From Motacilla alba alba (taxonomy: Eukaryota > Chordata > Aves > Passeriformes > Motacillidae): a stretch of DNA of 64,000 bases. Shown here piece after piece: positions 25,994 through 39,668 of the stretch. Within the stretch, counting starts at the first letter, position 1. Each line of letters opens with the position of its first letter. The stretch is from the NCBI RefSeq assembly GCF_015832195.1, contig NC_052019.1:2713685-2777684 (forward strand), given 5' to 3'. A program made the translations under genes and the position numbers. The notes under the pieces are model-generated. The model did no database searches. It saw nothing but the letters and a program-made list of their open reading frames with translations, and was not told the DNA's origin.

Positions 25994-25995
<2 letters not shown>
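24501..25995. other. No gene seen; CpG-enriched patch at 24755-24960
   Basis: The patch contains 'cgtgacgcatcaga' (AP-1/CREB-like) and several CpGs in a CpG-poor setting. It lacks an exon with splice sites and could be a regulatory element. Confidence 0.35.
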
Positions 25996-26058
<63 letters not shown>

Positions 26059-26072
26059 CAACAATAACAATA
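25996..26072. repeat. (AAT)n microsatellite
   Basis: About 20 clean TAA/AAT triplets are followed by an impure AAC/AAT tail. Confidence 0.97.
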
Positions 26073-27300
26073 ATTCAGGAGTTTGATGGGACATGGTTAC
26101 AATGTGTTTGGAGACCCAAAAGTTGGGTCAAGCAAAATTCTGAAGTTAGCAGAGCATTTTTTGACCCAAATTCCCTCAGGAAGAGAAGGACACAGCAGGA
26201 AATAGTGCCCCATACAGCTTTATGTATTTTGTGACTCCCATTGCTGAATCCCTCAAAACTTTGGTTCTTCTGGAGTTAAAAGGCTTGTCCTTTAATTTTC
26301 CAAGCTCACACAATAGAAAATAAGACATTACCTGTCTTATTTTGTGGCTTTTTTTCCTATTGCCCAAAACAAAATTCAGGCCAGGTTTTGGTGAGGATGG
26401 GAAGAAATGGGAAAGAATGTAGGTGGAAAAAGAACAACAAAGTTCAGTCATGCACAAAATGCTTTTAAAATTTTTTTTTAAATTTATACTGAAAATTTCT
26501 GTGAAGAATTTGCCATGAGACATTAGCTGTGTCTCGGGGGTGACATCTGTGCCATGCACAACCCAACAGCCAGAGCTGACAGTCACAACTGAGACATCTC
26601 CAACCACAGACACCAAACCTTCCTGCCCACACTGCACCTGAAATTGCACTGGGAGGCCTCAGAAATCCCACAGGATTCCAACCAATCGCCAGTTGCCTTG
26701 GAAGTGTAATTAACTGCAATTGCCTTTTTGATTTTATCTCCATTTTCTCAGGTTCTGGGCAATTTGGGAAAGCTCTCTGTGTACCTACAGGTGAGAATGC
26801 ACACCACTGCATGCACCTACTTGTCTGGAGCTACCAACTTCCCAGTGGATCTGCTTTTCTCAGGGCCTCCTTGGAGAATCAAACTTAGGGAAGAAGAACA
26901 TCCTTTGTGAAATTCTCCTTCTTATCCTGTAAAGTCACTGATAAAAAGATTTCTGGTCCTGCTGGTGATACGAGCTCCAGTCAAGGGAGTGTTCAAGCTC
27001 TCCACTAGGCTCAAGCTCTGTGCCTCCCACAAGGTTTTCTGAAAAATTGCTCTCACAGGGATTTAAAAAAAAAAGATGCTGACCTGGCCCTTCTAGTAAG
27101 AAAGAGATTTTCCTTCCTTCTCCACATAAATTTTACAGTTTCCTAAAAAAAATAGAAAGAAGGGATTCAGAGAGAGCAATGGGGAACCCATACAGGAAAA
27201 AAAAACGGGAAAGCTTGACCTGGGTCAAGGAGTAATTGATACTCCAAGCTACAGCTTCATCCATTTTGAAAGAATCACAAAATCAGGAGATGGTTTCAGG
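26073..27300. other. No gene seen
   Basis: A minus-strand open frame at 26176-26649 (157 codons) has no recognisable domain or splice support. Confidence 0.45.
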
Positions 27301-27418
27301 GAATCCCCAGGCTGGATAGGGTTTGGAGCAACCTGGTCTTGTGGAAGATGTCCCTGTGTTGGAAGCAGATAGTCTCTAATGTCCCTTCCAAATCAAGCCA
27401 TTTCATGATTTTATGAAA
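27301..27418 (+). mobile_element. CR1 3' fragment, degraded
   Basis: 'tagggtttggagcaacctgg', 'gtggaagatgtccctgtgtt' and a 'catgattttatgaaa' tail. Confidence 0.82.
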
Positions 27419-28071
27419 ATTCTTGCCCCTGCAGGGAAGGTTCAGCACTAGTTTCATTGAAAAATACAGACTGGGTGTAGTAAATGAGTTGGAGAAATCC
27501 ATAAAAAAAAAATTAGAGAGCTGTGACAATCTGCAAAACTTTCCTAGTCAGTGGAAAAATTCAGCTTTGCTACAAAGTCAGATGGAAGCTTCTGAGCCAG
27601 CCCAGGCAGGAGTTTGCCCGTACACCCCAAGGAGAAAGGCCAAGAACGAAGCATCTGAACACAGCCCTGCCAAAACCTCCCTGGTTTTATCATCCTGAGT
27701 TCAAACCCAGACCTCCTGTCCTGCTGTTCACACTGCACACAGAAGGGTTTCCAAGAAATGTTTCTTGGCAGCAATCCCAAAAAACCCAGCTTCCGACCCG
27801 CTGCCGGGAGCAGAGGTGGCTTCTCTGCGGATTTTGAAGGTTGAATTTCCAAAGAAATTCCAGCATTTCTGAACAAGCCTCTTGATTTTCCTAAACAAAA
27901 CTATTTCTGTGAGCCTAATTCAGGGCTGGTGGTCTAAGGACTGGAGAAGATGATCCTGCCCACATTCCCATTCCAGGTTTTGCATGCCATCAGGAATGCT
28001 TCCCCCCTACCCTCCCTGTAAACTTGCTGGGATCATGAAAATAATTATGATGGAAAATGGGTGAACCCAGA
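27419..28071. other. No gene seen
   Basis: Nothing recognisable. Confidence 0.5.
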
Positions 28072-28281
28072 TTTTAGAAGGAATTTCTTGACTATGAGGA
28101 TGGTGAGGCCCTGGCACAGGGTGCCCAGAGAAGCTGTGGCTGCCCCTGGATCCCTGGAAGTGTCCAAGGCCAGGTTGGACAGGGCTTGGAGCAACCTGGG
28201 ATGGTGGAAGGTGTCCCTGCCCATGGCAGGGGGTGGAATGAAATGACCTTTAAAGAACCTTTCCAACCAAATATTCTACAG
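28072..28281 (+). mobile_element. CR1 3' fragment
   Basis: 'gaggatggtgaggccctggc', 'gtgcccagagaagctgtggc' and 'tgtccctgcccatggcaggg' mark a forward CR1. Confidence 0.92.
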
Positions 28282-29561
28282 TTCCCACTCATACCCTCTG
28301 GGACAGATAGCACCTGTTTGGTAGTGGGTCTGTTCCTACCTCCCACCCTCCTTCCCCTCCTCCAGTAATGCATTTTAAGCCAATTTTGATTTGAGACCAC
28401 CACGATCTCTACTCAGAGGTGACACCAGAGCTGGGAGCACAACGATGTCCAGGATCCCAGGGTTTCCAATTGCACAAGAAGAACCATTTAGGATATAATC
28501 AACATTTCAGATCTAAATTCAGAAGTCTTCTCACCCGTGCTCTGCAAACACAGGCTCCCTGCTCGGCCAGCACTACTGCTACTCTGCCTGAGCTGGAATA
28601 AATGTGTGACATTGCTGAAAGAGCTGACAAAAAGAAGACAGTAACTTGTGACAAGTGAATGTGACCCGTGCAAACAAAGCCCAGAAATCTGAGTGGGCAG
28701 CTTTGTATAGGCTTCATGCATCACTTTTCGCCCACATAATCCAAATCTGAATGCTCTGGCCCTGTGACACCAATCAGGAAGTGATGGATAATGAAACACA
28801 AGCAGAAATGGGTGCACAAGCCCTTCCAGCTCCCATCAGCTGCTTCATAACCCCCACGGTAGAGAGAGAGAAAACACTCGGCCCAAAATGTCTTTCCAGT
28901 AGCCCACAGGAGTCAGGAGGCTCTGGGTATGATGGACACCTCTGACACTCCATCTCTGAATTCCACCTAGAATCCCACACTACCTGAGGGGGTGAACAAG
29001 TCCCATGGCCTCAGGGTGGACTTTGCTGTCTCATTCCAAAAGGACTCTGTTGAAGAAGCTGCTGTTCTAATCCAAATTTTAAAAGGAAGGTGCTGAGGAC
29101 TATTTCACTTCAGCCAACAGTCACATCCACATGGGGCTTCATCATGCAAGAAAAACCACTCACACACAGGCAATTCTTTTGGGACCATCTCACCTGGCCA
29201 CTCACAGCAGCAGCCACGGTGATCAGCCCAAGGCCACTGCTCTTCACGCGGCTCCAGGCACATCCTGCCCATCCCAGCAGCTCCAGGATTCCAGCTGGCC
29301 ACTGAATTCCAACCCCAAACAGCTCAGAAGCCCTGACAGGCACATCCAAGCTCTTGCTTCTCTAAAAAATCCTTTTCTTATACTATCAGAAACTTAAAAA
29401 TAAGTGGAGTTTAGTCTATTAATGTTTATGCTGAGCATCATACATGAATTACTTCTGAGACTTCAGTCTCATTGAATTGAATCCTTTTCTGGGATCAGCT
29501 ATGGAGAAAGCAGGCACCAAAGTCTTTCTCCTAGGACATTTGGCCACTTCTCAGTAAATTA
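28282..29561. other. No gene seen
   Basis: Nothing recognisable on either strand. Confidence 0.5.
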
Positions 29562-29641
29562 TAATCATAGAATACCCTGAGCTGGAAGGGACCCACAAGG
29601 ATCATCCAAGTCCAACTCCTGGCCCTGCTCAGGACCACCCT
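29562..29641 (-). mobile_element. CR1 3' tip, 'cctgagctggaagg' subfamily
   Basis: 'tcatagaataccctgagctg' and 'catccaagtccaactcctgg'. Confidence 0.85.
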
Positions 29642-32168
29642 AACTACTGGGATTCATTCAGCTGTCGACCTCAAGAGGAGTTTTCCCCAAATCAAGAAGT
29701 GAGCAAGCAAGAAAAAAAAAATTTAAAAAAACAACTTAAAAATACAGGTAATAAAACACAACATGAAATTCAGTGAAGTACACAGAGGAACACACACAAA
29801 CAGATCTGAAACTCACTGCTAAATATCACACAGATTCCAAGGGAAGGATTTAGTCAACCCTATAAGTTAGGATTGGCTTCAGTTTGGCACTGAGGTATCA
29901 AGTCAGATTTGCAATGAGTTCAAAGAATTTTTATAGGAAACCATAAATTGGTTATGTTTGTGAAGCAGGCAGTGTCAGCTGGACCTTGTGTGGAGGCTTT
30001 AAGGAAATATCAAACCACAAATACAAACTACTTCTCCAGACTGGGTGAACCTGTGAAAGCCACAGCAACAAGAAATGCTTGAGGAAAAGACCTTGTTGAT
30101 ACAAATCCCCAGGTTTCACAGGCACATCTCCCTTTGCTACTCCTGCAGCACCACCCCAGCACTGAACCCACCTGGGTTGGAACCATTCCTTGGAAACACC
30201 CAACAAGAAATCTTACAGTAGGGTTTTTATTTTTAATTTTTAAAAGCATTCTTCGATCTTTTCCACAGATCAGACCACGGGAAGAACTTTGACCAGAAAA
30301 ACTTCCCACAAACTCCCTGATGGATGTTGGGTTTTAATTCACCAATGTCCTGAGTAATGCTTCTCACTCTGGAACCTTCTTTCTTACTCCATGGCCCTCC
30401 TTTCCTCAAAAAGACTCTGGGCTTTTTCTCTCCCTCTCCTTTATAAATCATTCATGCAAGAATTTGTGCCCATCTGCACCAAAGTAAGAATATATTTCAG
30501 TCTAATACTAATTCAGTATACTTTAGTCTAATACTGGTTTGTATAGACAACAAAAAGAAATTTATTAAAAATTCTCTTCAAATTAGTGCAAATATTGATG
30601 CCCAAACTCTACTCATGACACGACCCAAAAGTTTGAAGGTAAATGGAGACAAACCACTGGATTTATCCAAGTCTGCACCGAAACAAAGCCAACACTAAGA
30701 AGACTGTGCTCACTAGGATAGAACAAGGGAACGATGGAGCGCAGATTTCTCCATGCGGGATTGAGGGATGTGAATCCATGAGGAAGCTGTACCCCCTGGA
30801 ACCTCCAAAGGCTACACCAGCACCAGCTCCACACCCCAAATATCTCATCCATGCCTCTACTGTACCTTGAAAGGGACGTTCATTCACCTCCTCGTCTCCC
30901 CGACGTGACGGCCAAAGCTTTTTCCAATTAAAACCAAACCAGGAGGATGAGGAGCACACAGTCAATCCTTGTTAAGGCTGATGATTATTCTCAGTGCGCC
31001 CTGGAAGACAAGAACACCCAGTGAGTGGCTTGTGCCAAGGTGAAACAGCCTTTTTCTGCCCCAAATGCTTGGGTACTGTTGTGGGTGACTGGGATTGTCC
31101 CATTGTCCCAGCCATTATTGTAGTCCCCATATAAAATAAGTTTATCCAAGTATTCCAAGCTCAGATGGAGGAAAATCAGCTTGCAAAAGATAGGGAGATG
31201 GTCAAGGAGAAGACTGAAGGCCACAGCTCATATTTCAGGGAACAACCCAAGTTTACACGGCCTGTTAATACAGCAGCAGTTAATTAACAACAAAAAAAAT
31301 TAGTCTTAAATTGTTCTGTTTTGCAGAGAGAACACCAAAGAACACACACCACTTAGCCTGAAGCTGGAATGATCTCATTTTCTGCAAGATTTTACATCAA
31401 AATCTAGACGGCTGCCTTAAAAATGCCCTTATTTTTGGAGAGGAAAGTGAAAGTTTGTGGGCAGCAGCCAGGTACTCATCAGGCCAGCCAGCACGAGTGG
31501 GAAGAGAGGACAAACCTTTGGACAGCACAAACCCTTCTGGAGGCCTGGAACAGGGGAAGGTGCCTTCAAAAGCTCCTTTGGCCATGAAAACAGCCCCAAG
31601 GTGGAATTAGAAATGTATCAGTTAAAGCATCTACAGGAGTGAGAGTGGCTCCCCTGGAGTTGTGGGTATGCTGGCAAGGAGGAGAGGAAAACAATATTCC
31701 ACCAGGCTGGGGGAGAGACAAGTGAATTATTCCCTTGGCAACCAGCTTCATGGGATTTGGTTCTCTCCTCAGTTATTCATATTTGGCTCTTCAGTTACTT
31801 TCTGTAGGACTCCCTCCAGTTTTAGATCTCATTTTCAAGTTAGTTACATCTTCCAAAAGCACAAACTGGCAAGGTGCATTTTTTAAGGTGAGTCTAAAAC
31901 AGCTGAAACCACCTGCACCATGGGAACATCTGGTAAAATTCAATGCCCTCCTCGATGGAGCAAGAGAAAAGCTGATGCTCTTTGTTCTAATGTTTATTAT
32001 GGCATTAAAGGCTCACACAGAATGAGCACCCAAACCACCCACCCACAGCAAAGCGAGCAGCAGAGCCAACGCCTGAGAGCTCCAGGTATCCCTCAAACAT
32101 TTTGGTGAAGGTGATGGAGACTGCCAAGCTAGAGAGCACCACTGAAAACACCAATATCCTCACATCAG
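29642..32168. other. No gene seen in 2.5 kb
   Basis: This is one of the longer stretches without an identifiable CR1. Short A-rich runs occur at 29710-29735. No supported exon. Confidence 0.45.
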
Positions 32169-32305
32169 AAATCCCTGGAAGTGTCCAAGGCCAGGCTGGA
32201 TGGGGATTGGAGCAACCTGGTTTAGTTGAAGGTGTCCCTGCCACTCGTCTTGGAACTAAACCGCCTCGCAGATCCCTTCCAACCCAAAGCATTCGGTGTT
32301 TGTAT
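32169..32305 (+). mobile_element. CR1 3' fragment
   Basis: 'atccctggaagtgtccaagg', 'gattggagcaacctggttta' and 'gatcccttccaacccaaagc'. Confidence 0.88.
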
Positions 32306-34158
32306 GGATTTATTTTAAGTTGGAGAAAGGAGATACGTTCTGCAGGCACAGGGAAGGAGCAGCAGAGTATCTTCTCCCTGGTGGTGCAGCAGTGCTCCCT
32401 GGACACCCACTCCAGCACTCTGCATTCCCCAAGAAAATAACCCAGCCTGCTCACGGCCATGTGGATTCCCAATCCGGCTCTGCAGCAAAACAGGCTCCCT
32501 CTAATTATCCCTCAGCCTGATGACATCTGAATGGTGGAACAGAAGCATGTCAGAGACACAAAATGAGGGAGTGTGAAAACAAGCCTGTCTCCTTTCTCTG
32601 CTCACACCGCAGGTCCCAAGCGCACGAGGACTCGCTCCCGCCTGAGTCATTCCCAGCAACGCTTCCCAACCACACAGAATTCCCACGCAGGCTTTTTTGG
32701 CAAAATTATTTAAAAATGAGAGGGCAGCAAGAGCCACTCTGGGACTGGAAGGAGCAACAGAGTGATGAGAAGGATCAGTCGTGTCTGTGGAGCCTTATTA
32801 GAAGTAATTTATATGCAAGTAAAACAAATATCCCCCCACCACCCACTTTTCCAGGAAAAAGCTGAATTCCATACTGATTTACACGCTTTCCAATCTCATT
32901 GACTTCAGAGGGATTGCCTGTGGTAGGAATCACCAGGCTGTGGCCTCCCAGCAACAGAGTAATCCCTTCATATTCCCCCTTTGAAAAGCCCCATCATCCA
33001 CCCAGGTGCTGCAGCTCAGGCCCCGTGAGCGGACTTCCAGCCCTGCAGCAACGCTTCTCCTCTCCCTGCAAAATCCTGGGAAGGGGGGGAAAGGGAAATC
33101 AAAGTCTGATGATGGAAATGCCTTGTGGAACACAGCTGAGCTGGGGAGAGAGAGGCCTGAACCCTCCTTCCACCTAATTAAATCCAGATCCAAAAGCTGT
33201 TCTGATCCGAGTGCATTAAGTATTTTTGTTAGGAAGGGCAGGGATAAATGAACTCCTAACTCTGGCCCTAATCTTTTTTTTCATTGTTGTTAGAATTCTC
33301 CCACTTCCTACGATTTCAGCGTTTCCTTGTGATAAAGAGGAGCTCTGGCCTGCTGGCTCATCTGCCCCTTTTCTCCATGGCATCTGGGGAGATGCTCCCC
33401 CCAACCAAGCTCTTAAAAATGACAGGACCTGCTTCTGCATTTACAAACACTGGTGCAAAAGGCAAGTGCTGACCCCTCTCTTTTGTCACAGCTGTTATTT
33501 ACAGCACCACCAGCACGCTGGAGAGATGATAATAAATGTTTAATGGTCCAGTAAACACCAAGGGCTTTATCTCCAGCACATTTCCAAGCCTGATCAAATA
33601 TAATAATCCTTTGTATGTCTGTCTTCTCTGGCTTCCTGTGGGATGGGAAGAGATGGACAGGGCTGCTCTATAGTCACACATGATAAATATGGAGAAAAAG
33701 GGGGTTAATTATTGGGACATAAATGTCTTCCCTGCTTCCATATCAATTCTTTGCTCCCAGAAGGTCAGGACTATCCACCAACCTGTTGGACCTCAACTTC
33801 TATATAATACAGAAATGCAGGCAGCTTCTGCCTCTAGGATTCAATGCAGCAGTTATAAATAACAGGAATATTACACAGAGGAAGTGGGGAATATGTGGAG
33901 GAAGTTGAGAGAAGAATCATCCACTTACAGACTGGGCAGATAAACCACTTCCTCAGATTTGCAATGGAAGATCTATTCCTCCTCCAATTATAGCTGTGGG
34001 TCCATTACTCAGTATTCCCTCCCCATGCAAGTCTTATCTCATAGAGGCTCATCTCTCCCAGATGACAGTGTAAATGAGTCATTTGACAGATTAAAGTGAA
34101 GCAGTTAGGGTTTTATTATGCTATTACACATCACTGTGACAAGCTTTCCTAAAGATTT
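32306..34158. other. No gene seen
   Basis: No supported exon or repeat before the minisatellite. Confidence 0.5.
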
Positions 34159-34685
34159 GATCCTAAATCACAGTCCAGTTCTGGTCTGGGAAACTGATCC
34201 TAAATCACAGTCCAATTCTGGTCTGGGAAACTGATCCTAAATCACAGTCCAGTTCTGGTTTGGGAGAAACTGATCCCAAATCACAGTCCAGTTCTGGTCT
34301 GGGAAACTGATCCTAAATCACAGTCCAGTTCTGGTTTGGGAGAAACTGATCCTAAATCACAGTCCAGTTCTGGTCTGGGAAACTGATCCTAAATCACAGT
34401 CCAATTCTGGTCTGGGAAACTGGTCCTAAATCACAGTCCAGTTCTGGTTTGGGAGAAACTGATTCTAAATCACAGTCCAGTTCTGGTCTGGGAAACTGAT
34501 CCTAAATCACAGTCCAGTTCTGGTTTGGGAGAAACTGATCCCAAATCACAGTCCAGTTCTGGTCTGGGAAACTGATCCTAAATCACAGTCCAATTCTGGT
34601 CTGGGAAACTGATTCTAAATCACAGTCCAGTTCTGGTTTGGGAGAAACTGATCCTAAATCACAGTCCAGTTCTGGTTTTGGAGAC
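34159..34685. repeat. 37/39-bp minisatellite with higher-order repeat structure, 14 units
   Basis: Thirteen complete units and one partial unit can be counted. Units are 37 bp (ending ggtctgggaaact) or 39 bp (ending ggtttgggagaaact), sharing a core of taaatcacagtcca then ttctgg. Calling the 37-mers A (ccagttctgg) or B (ccaattctgg) and the 39-mer C, the order is A B C A C, A B C A C, A B C, partial. This is a five-unit higher-order repeat of 189 bp. Lengths sum exactly to the 527-bp array. Confidence 0.95.
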
Positions 34686-36009
34686 TTACACAACCCAGAG
34701 ATAAACACATGAGAAAAAGCCCCCTGGACTCTGCAGGTGAGACCTCCCCCATGCAGGGTTGCACCTATTCAATACACAGGCTCCAGGAGCCACACCTGTT
34801 TCACAGCTCTCCAGACCATGTTCAAGGTTTGGTTTCCCCAAAATCAAGTCCTGGCACTGGTGAGGTCTTCTGATCCAGCCAAAGCCACCTGATTCCACCA
34901 ACACCAGCACTTCTTGGCTCAGATGATGGGAGAGACCTGCTTCCCAGTTTGATCTGGTCAAACTGGAGGGTCTTCTAAGGCTGATCCATGCAGAAGATGA
35001 GGGATGAGGGCAGGATTATGTAAACTAAGGCTCGAGGCCAAAATAAAGCAGCCCGGAGGCAGGGCTGTCATCAGGGCGTAGCTCAGCTGTGCCTCCACCA
35101 CGCACCAGCCCTTCCCTCCCTCCCTCCTTCCCTGGGACATTTTCACTCAGCATGGCCAGGAGACTCTGGCAGAGGGTGTTTGAAACTCCCAGAGCTGCCA
35201 AAAAGGTCCAATTAAAGCCCAGTGAGAGCTCACCAGAAATCCACCCCGGTGAACCGCAGCTCTGCTCGGCTGCCTTTCTGGGTGAACCCAAAAATCCTGC
35301 AAGCAAAGACCTCCCAGCAATTACACCCAAAAGGTTTCCTGTCTCTGCATGAATCTTTGTTTGCTTTGGGTTCTAGTGGTAGATGGGAGCACAGACTACG
35401 ACTTGTGGGAGACAGGTTATTGCTCTAAAGCAAAGAGCCTTTTTCCTTCCCCCCCCTAGAACAGACAGAGCACTAAAAATGCTGCTCTGAAAAACAGCTC
35501 GGTCCTGCATTCACAGATGGCAGCAAAAATTAGCATTATTTATCAGTGGCTTTAGTCACTTTTTAAAAGAAAAGCAGATAAAGGAAGATATGCACCTGAA
35601 TTAAGGCTCCTTGCCCTTTCTTTTGCAAGTAATACTTTAAAATGCAGCAGGAAAAAAGCATTTTGCAGAGCTTTAGGAAACCACACTTAAAAAAAACCCC
35701 ACCAAACATTTACCCAAGAAGGAGAATGAAAACAAGCAGAACAATAAGAGTCACGGAAGTTTGCTCTGAGGAGACAGCTAGGAAGGTGAAAGGAGGAAAC
35801 AAGCAAAGAAAACACATAGAATAAAGATAGAAATTAATCCAAAACAGCAGGAGAAGAATTATTGAGCCATTTTACATTCTTACAGCAAAGGAGATGTGAT
35901 CACACAGTGCTGTTCGATGCCAAATGTAGCTGCATTTGTGCACAAGTCACACCCCTGCAGAGGGCTCAGCCCAGCCCTGCATCTCCTGAGGACCTTGAGC
36001 TCTGTGTCT
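34686..36009. other. No gene seen
   Basis: Nothing recognisable except a short (CCCT)n at 35107-35130. Confidence 0.5.
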
Positions 36010-36677
36010 CAGAATCACAGTGGTGGAGGTGAGAAGAAACTTCTGGAGATTGTCTGTTCCAACTCCCTGCTCAGCAGGGTCACACGGAGCCAGCTGCCCA
36101 TGATTGCAGACAGATAAATGCTGAATATTCCCAAAGATGGAGACACCACAGCATCCCTGGGCAATTTGTGTCAGAACCTGGTGACCCTCACAGCCAAAAT
36201 GTGCTCGCTGCTGTTCAAAGGGACCCTACTGTAGTCACTGTGTGCCCGTGGGCCCTTGTCCTGTCCCTGGCCACCACTGACAGAGCCTGGCTCTGTCCTC
36301 TCTGCACCCTCCCTACGGGTGTTGATGGACAGGGATGAGCCCCTGGAGCCTTCTCTTCTCCTTCTGGGCAGTCCCAGCTCTCCCAGCCCTTCCTCAGAGC
36401 AGAGATGCTCCAGCCCCCTTCCCTGGGCTGTCCCCAGTCTGTCCATGTCCCTCCTGTCCTGGGAGCCAGTGCTCCAGGTGTGGCCTCAGCAGTGCTGAGC
36501 AGAGGGGCAGGATCCCCTCCCTGGACCTGCTGGAAGTGTTTTGTCTCACACAGCCAAGGCCACCACTGTCCTTTTTGGGCACTTTGCTGCCTCAGGGTGA
36601 ATTTGATATCCAGCAGCACTCCCAGGTCCCTTCCTGTCCAGCTCCTTCCAGCTGGGTGAGCCCAGCACAAACTGGTG
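36010..36677 (-). mobile_element. CR1 fragment including the decayed end of ORF2, about 670 bp
   Basis: The plus-strand side begins with the reversed 3' tip 'cagaatcacagtggtggagg'. Further right, the minus strand still reads 'GRDLGVLLDIKFTLRQQ', which matches the DLGVLLD-type C-terminal end of CR1 ORF2. Then comes sequence like 'ccacacctggagcactgg', the region just past it. Frames are broken. It is the longest CR1 copy in the window. Confidence 0.85.
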
Positions 36678-39336
36678 AGGAATTGCAGGGAAACAGCAAA
36701 TGCAGGAAAGAAAAACACTTGTAAGCCTCTACGAAATCTGCTGTCAGACAGGGAAGCTCATCACCAAAGAGCTTAGTTCAGATGAAGGACAAATAAAAAA
36801 AGGCACAGAGAGCATCATATGATAAATAGGCATCATTTTCTCCAGCAGTGAAGCCTGTCCTCACTGCAAGAACTTGCCATTTCCTCCCAGCACAAATGGA
36901 TTACTCATGGACAGAGAAGTCGGGAACAAAATTAACTCTTGGAGCTCAGCGTGTCCCAGGAGATGAGCTCAATCCCAGTCTGCTCCTTCCTCCACAGCAC
37001 ACAGACCAGGAGCCTGGTGGCCTCTTTGATTGCTTCCATCACCACAATAATTACTTTAATTTTTAGCTTCTTGATTTTGGCAGAGATTCTCTTAAAAGTC
37101 AAAGGAAGAGCAATTAAGTGCGAGAATTAAGTGAAATAAGGTGCCAACAGGGTTTGGTGTCTGCCCCTCTTCCTTTAAGTGGGGTGGAAGATTAAGTGCT
37201 CAGCACGTGGGCTCCTGAGAAAGCCTCCAAAGGGAGGCAACCCTCAGAAGAGATCCAAAAAGCCTTTTTCTTAATAGAAATAATCTAGAACTTGCCAAAA
37301 AACCCTGAATCCTGCAGGACTGGAGGGATGGAGCCTTGGCTTCAGCTCCCACGTGGGCTAAGCAGTACAAATCCACTTCCCACACCCCAGGGAAAGCAAC
37401 CCAAAGTCTATTCTGTCCTTCCCGTGGTGCTGAGCAGCCAAAATGAGAGCCATTCCTCCAGAAAGCACAGAGTGAGCTGATTTATGGACTTACCAAGGAG
37501 GGAAGCTCTGATCAGGGTCCTTTTTTCTCAGGGCTCTCATGTGTTTTACATTAGGTACTCACAGAGGAATCCACAAGCACTCCAGCTGCCCACGATGCTG
37601 AGAAGAGGGGCAGGGCACAATTCCTCCCCTTTTATGTTATCACCTGCTCAGGTTGGAGTGGCAAGGAGGGATTCAGCACCTCTGTTCCACACAGCCAGAC
37701 GGTGCTGCAGGTTTCTCACCAGGGATCAAAGCAATGGGAACCCAACACCTCCACCAGCAGCAGCTCAAGAAGCTCCCAGTGTTGGCTGCCCAATGAGCTC
37801 AGAATCCTGGGATCACAGTCCTCATCCTAATTTTTTTTTTTTTAAGACTATAGTCATCAAAAATTGTCTCTTGCTCGAAGGCTAACAGCTGCATGACAAC
37901 CACATTCCAAGTTTTCTACTCATTCATGAATTCAAAAGTCAGGCTGAGCAGATGCACCATTAAGTCCAGTTTCCTTATTTTTGACAACACATGTAATTAT
38001 CCCCAACTTCAGAGACACAAACTACTCCTGGAGAAGTGACTTGTCAAACAAGGAGATGACAGAGGCAGCAACAAGAGCCCACTCACTGTGCCACTGGTCT
38101 CATGTCTCACAAAATAATTGCCTTCCCACCCAGAACTAAAGGTTACAACTACAGAGAGAATGAGTCAAGCCGGAAAGACATTTTTTAAAAATGGGAAAAA
38201 AAAAAATGGAACAAAAAAAGTTTTATGAAAACACACCAGCATGTGTAAGACAGGAGGGAGACCATTTCTGCATTGCACCTTGTTTGCTCATGCTTTGTCT
38301 CAGCTGCCAACCACAAATTAAATACCTCAGTTAAAACTTTGCTCATCTGGTACCTTTAATACTTCCTCAGTCACTAGAAACTGAACATCTGTTTTGCTTT
38401 GAGGCTTTCAGCAGTGACTCAATGTTATCTGCAGTGCTGGACTGCTGAAGATGAATATTCCTGAGGTTTTTTCCCAACCCCCCCACCCCACTCCTAGCAA
38501 CAGGGCTTCTTGCTTTGGGGAGGGATCAGCTGACAAAGTTGGGTTATAAAATGGTTGACACGAGTTGAGAAGGAAGGGCAGGACACAGAGAAATTTCATC
38601 CTCAGCTGGAAACAACCCAAGTGAGATCTCCACCAGCGTGTACCTGAGTCCCGCAGCTCCCTGGGATCGATACACCTTTGGCTCCCAGGCTCTGGAGAAG
38701 CAGCAACCTCCTGCTGTGCTTACAGCCAGCTCGATAAACACAACACAATTAAAATCCCTCCAGCAACCTCTCAGCGTGTGCATCCCGCCCCAGGGCTGTG
38801 AGCAATCCCAAAGCTTTATCTGGGATTTAACCTCGGGCACTGCACAGAGCTCAGCATCACATCTTCATCGGCAGGGAGGTTCCCAAGGTGGAGGAGTTGC
38901 TCTGGGGAAGAGGATGCAGCAGCAGGAAATATCCCAGCACCCAGGGACCCAATTAAGTGGCTGACAGAAGCCACCAGCATCCTATTAGCAGGGTACACGC
39001 TGTGCCTGCACAAAGGCATGCCACGCCTGGGAAAAGGACTTCAAGGATAACATATTCTGAGTGTGTGTGCCAGGGAGAGCCTGGGCACGGTCATCATCTT
39101 GTCCTGCTGTAAGAGAAGGGATCTGGGCAGTATCCAAGCCAGCCCATTGTTAAAAGTCATTTCCCTGCTGTGTGCACGGGGATGATCCTGCTGCTCCCTC
39201 AGGGAGTGGGAATTTTCCCTGGAAGGGCATCAGGCAAAGCAAATCCATAGATCTTCCTTTCACCTCGCCAAATGGTGGCCATAAAACAGAGCCAGGTGTC
39301 AGAAAGGATCCTCAGGTTGGCTTTATGTGGTTTCAG
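36678..39336. other. No gene seen in 2.7 kb
   Basis: T-run at 37831-37844 and A-runs at 38200-38220. No supported exon or CR1. Confidence 0.45.
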
Positions 39337-39435
39337 AGAATCACAGGATATCCTGAGCTCAAAGAGACCCAGCCAGGGATCATGGAATCCAACTCCTGCT
39401 CCACCATCTCCCACCTCAGAGATGGGCACACACAC
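39337..39435 (-). mobile_element. CR1 3' tip, 'cctgagctcaaagag' subfamily
   Basis: 'gaatcacaggatatcctgag' and 'atggaatccaactcctgctc' mark a reversed tip, directly followed by another CR1. Confidence 0.75.
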
Positions 39436-39439
39436 AATC

Positions 39440-39668
39440 ACCCAGGCCCTAAAGGACCTTCAAGATAATTGAGTCCAATCTGTGACCCATCACCACTCTG
39501 TCAACCAGACCAGAGCACTCATCCAGTCTTCCTCTGAGCACCTCCAGGGATGGGGACACCACCATCCCCCTAGGCAGTGCACTCCAGTGTTTTATCACCT
39601 TTTCTATGAGGAATTTCCTCCTAATGACCAACCTGAACCTCCACTGGAGCAGCTTGAGACTATAAGGG
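39440..39668 (-). mobile_element. CR1 3' fragment, second subfamily
   Basis: 'aaaggaccttcaagataatt', 'gtcaaccagaccagagcact' and 'cacctccagggatggggaca' mark a reversed CR1. Confidence 0.85.

Noticed and set aside
25904..26086. Poly-Asn open frame
   Set aside because: It is the (AAT)n microsatellite read as protein.
26176..26649. 157-codon minus-strand frame as a gene
   Set aside because: No recognisable domain, no CpG promoter, no splice context; length is possible by chance in this composition.
36010..36677. Functional CR1 reverse transcriptase
   Set aside because: Only the last part of ORF2 and the 3' region remain, with broken frames.
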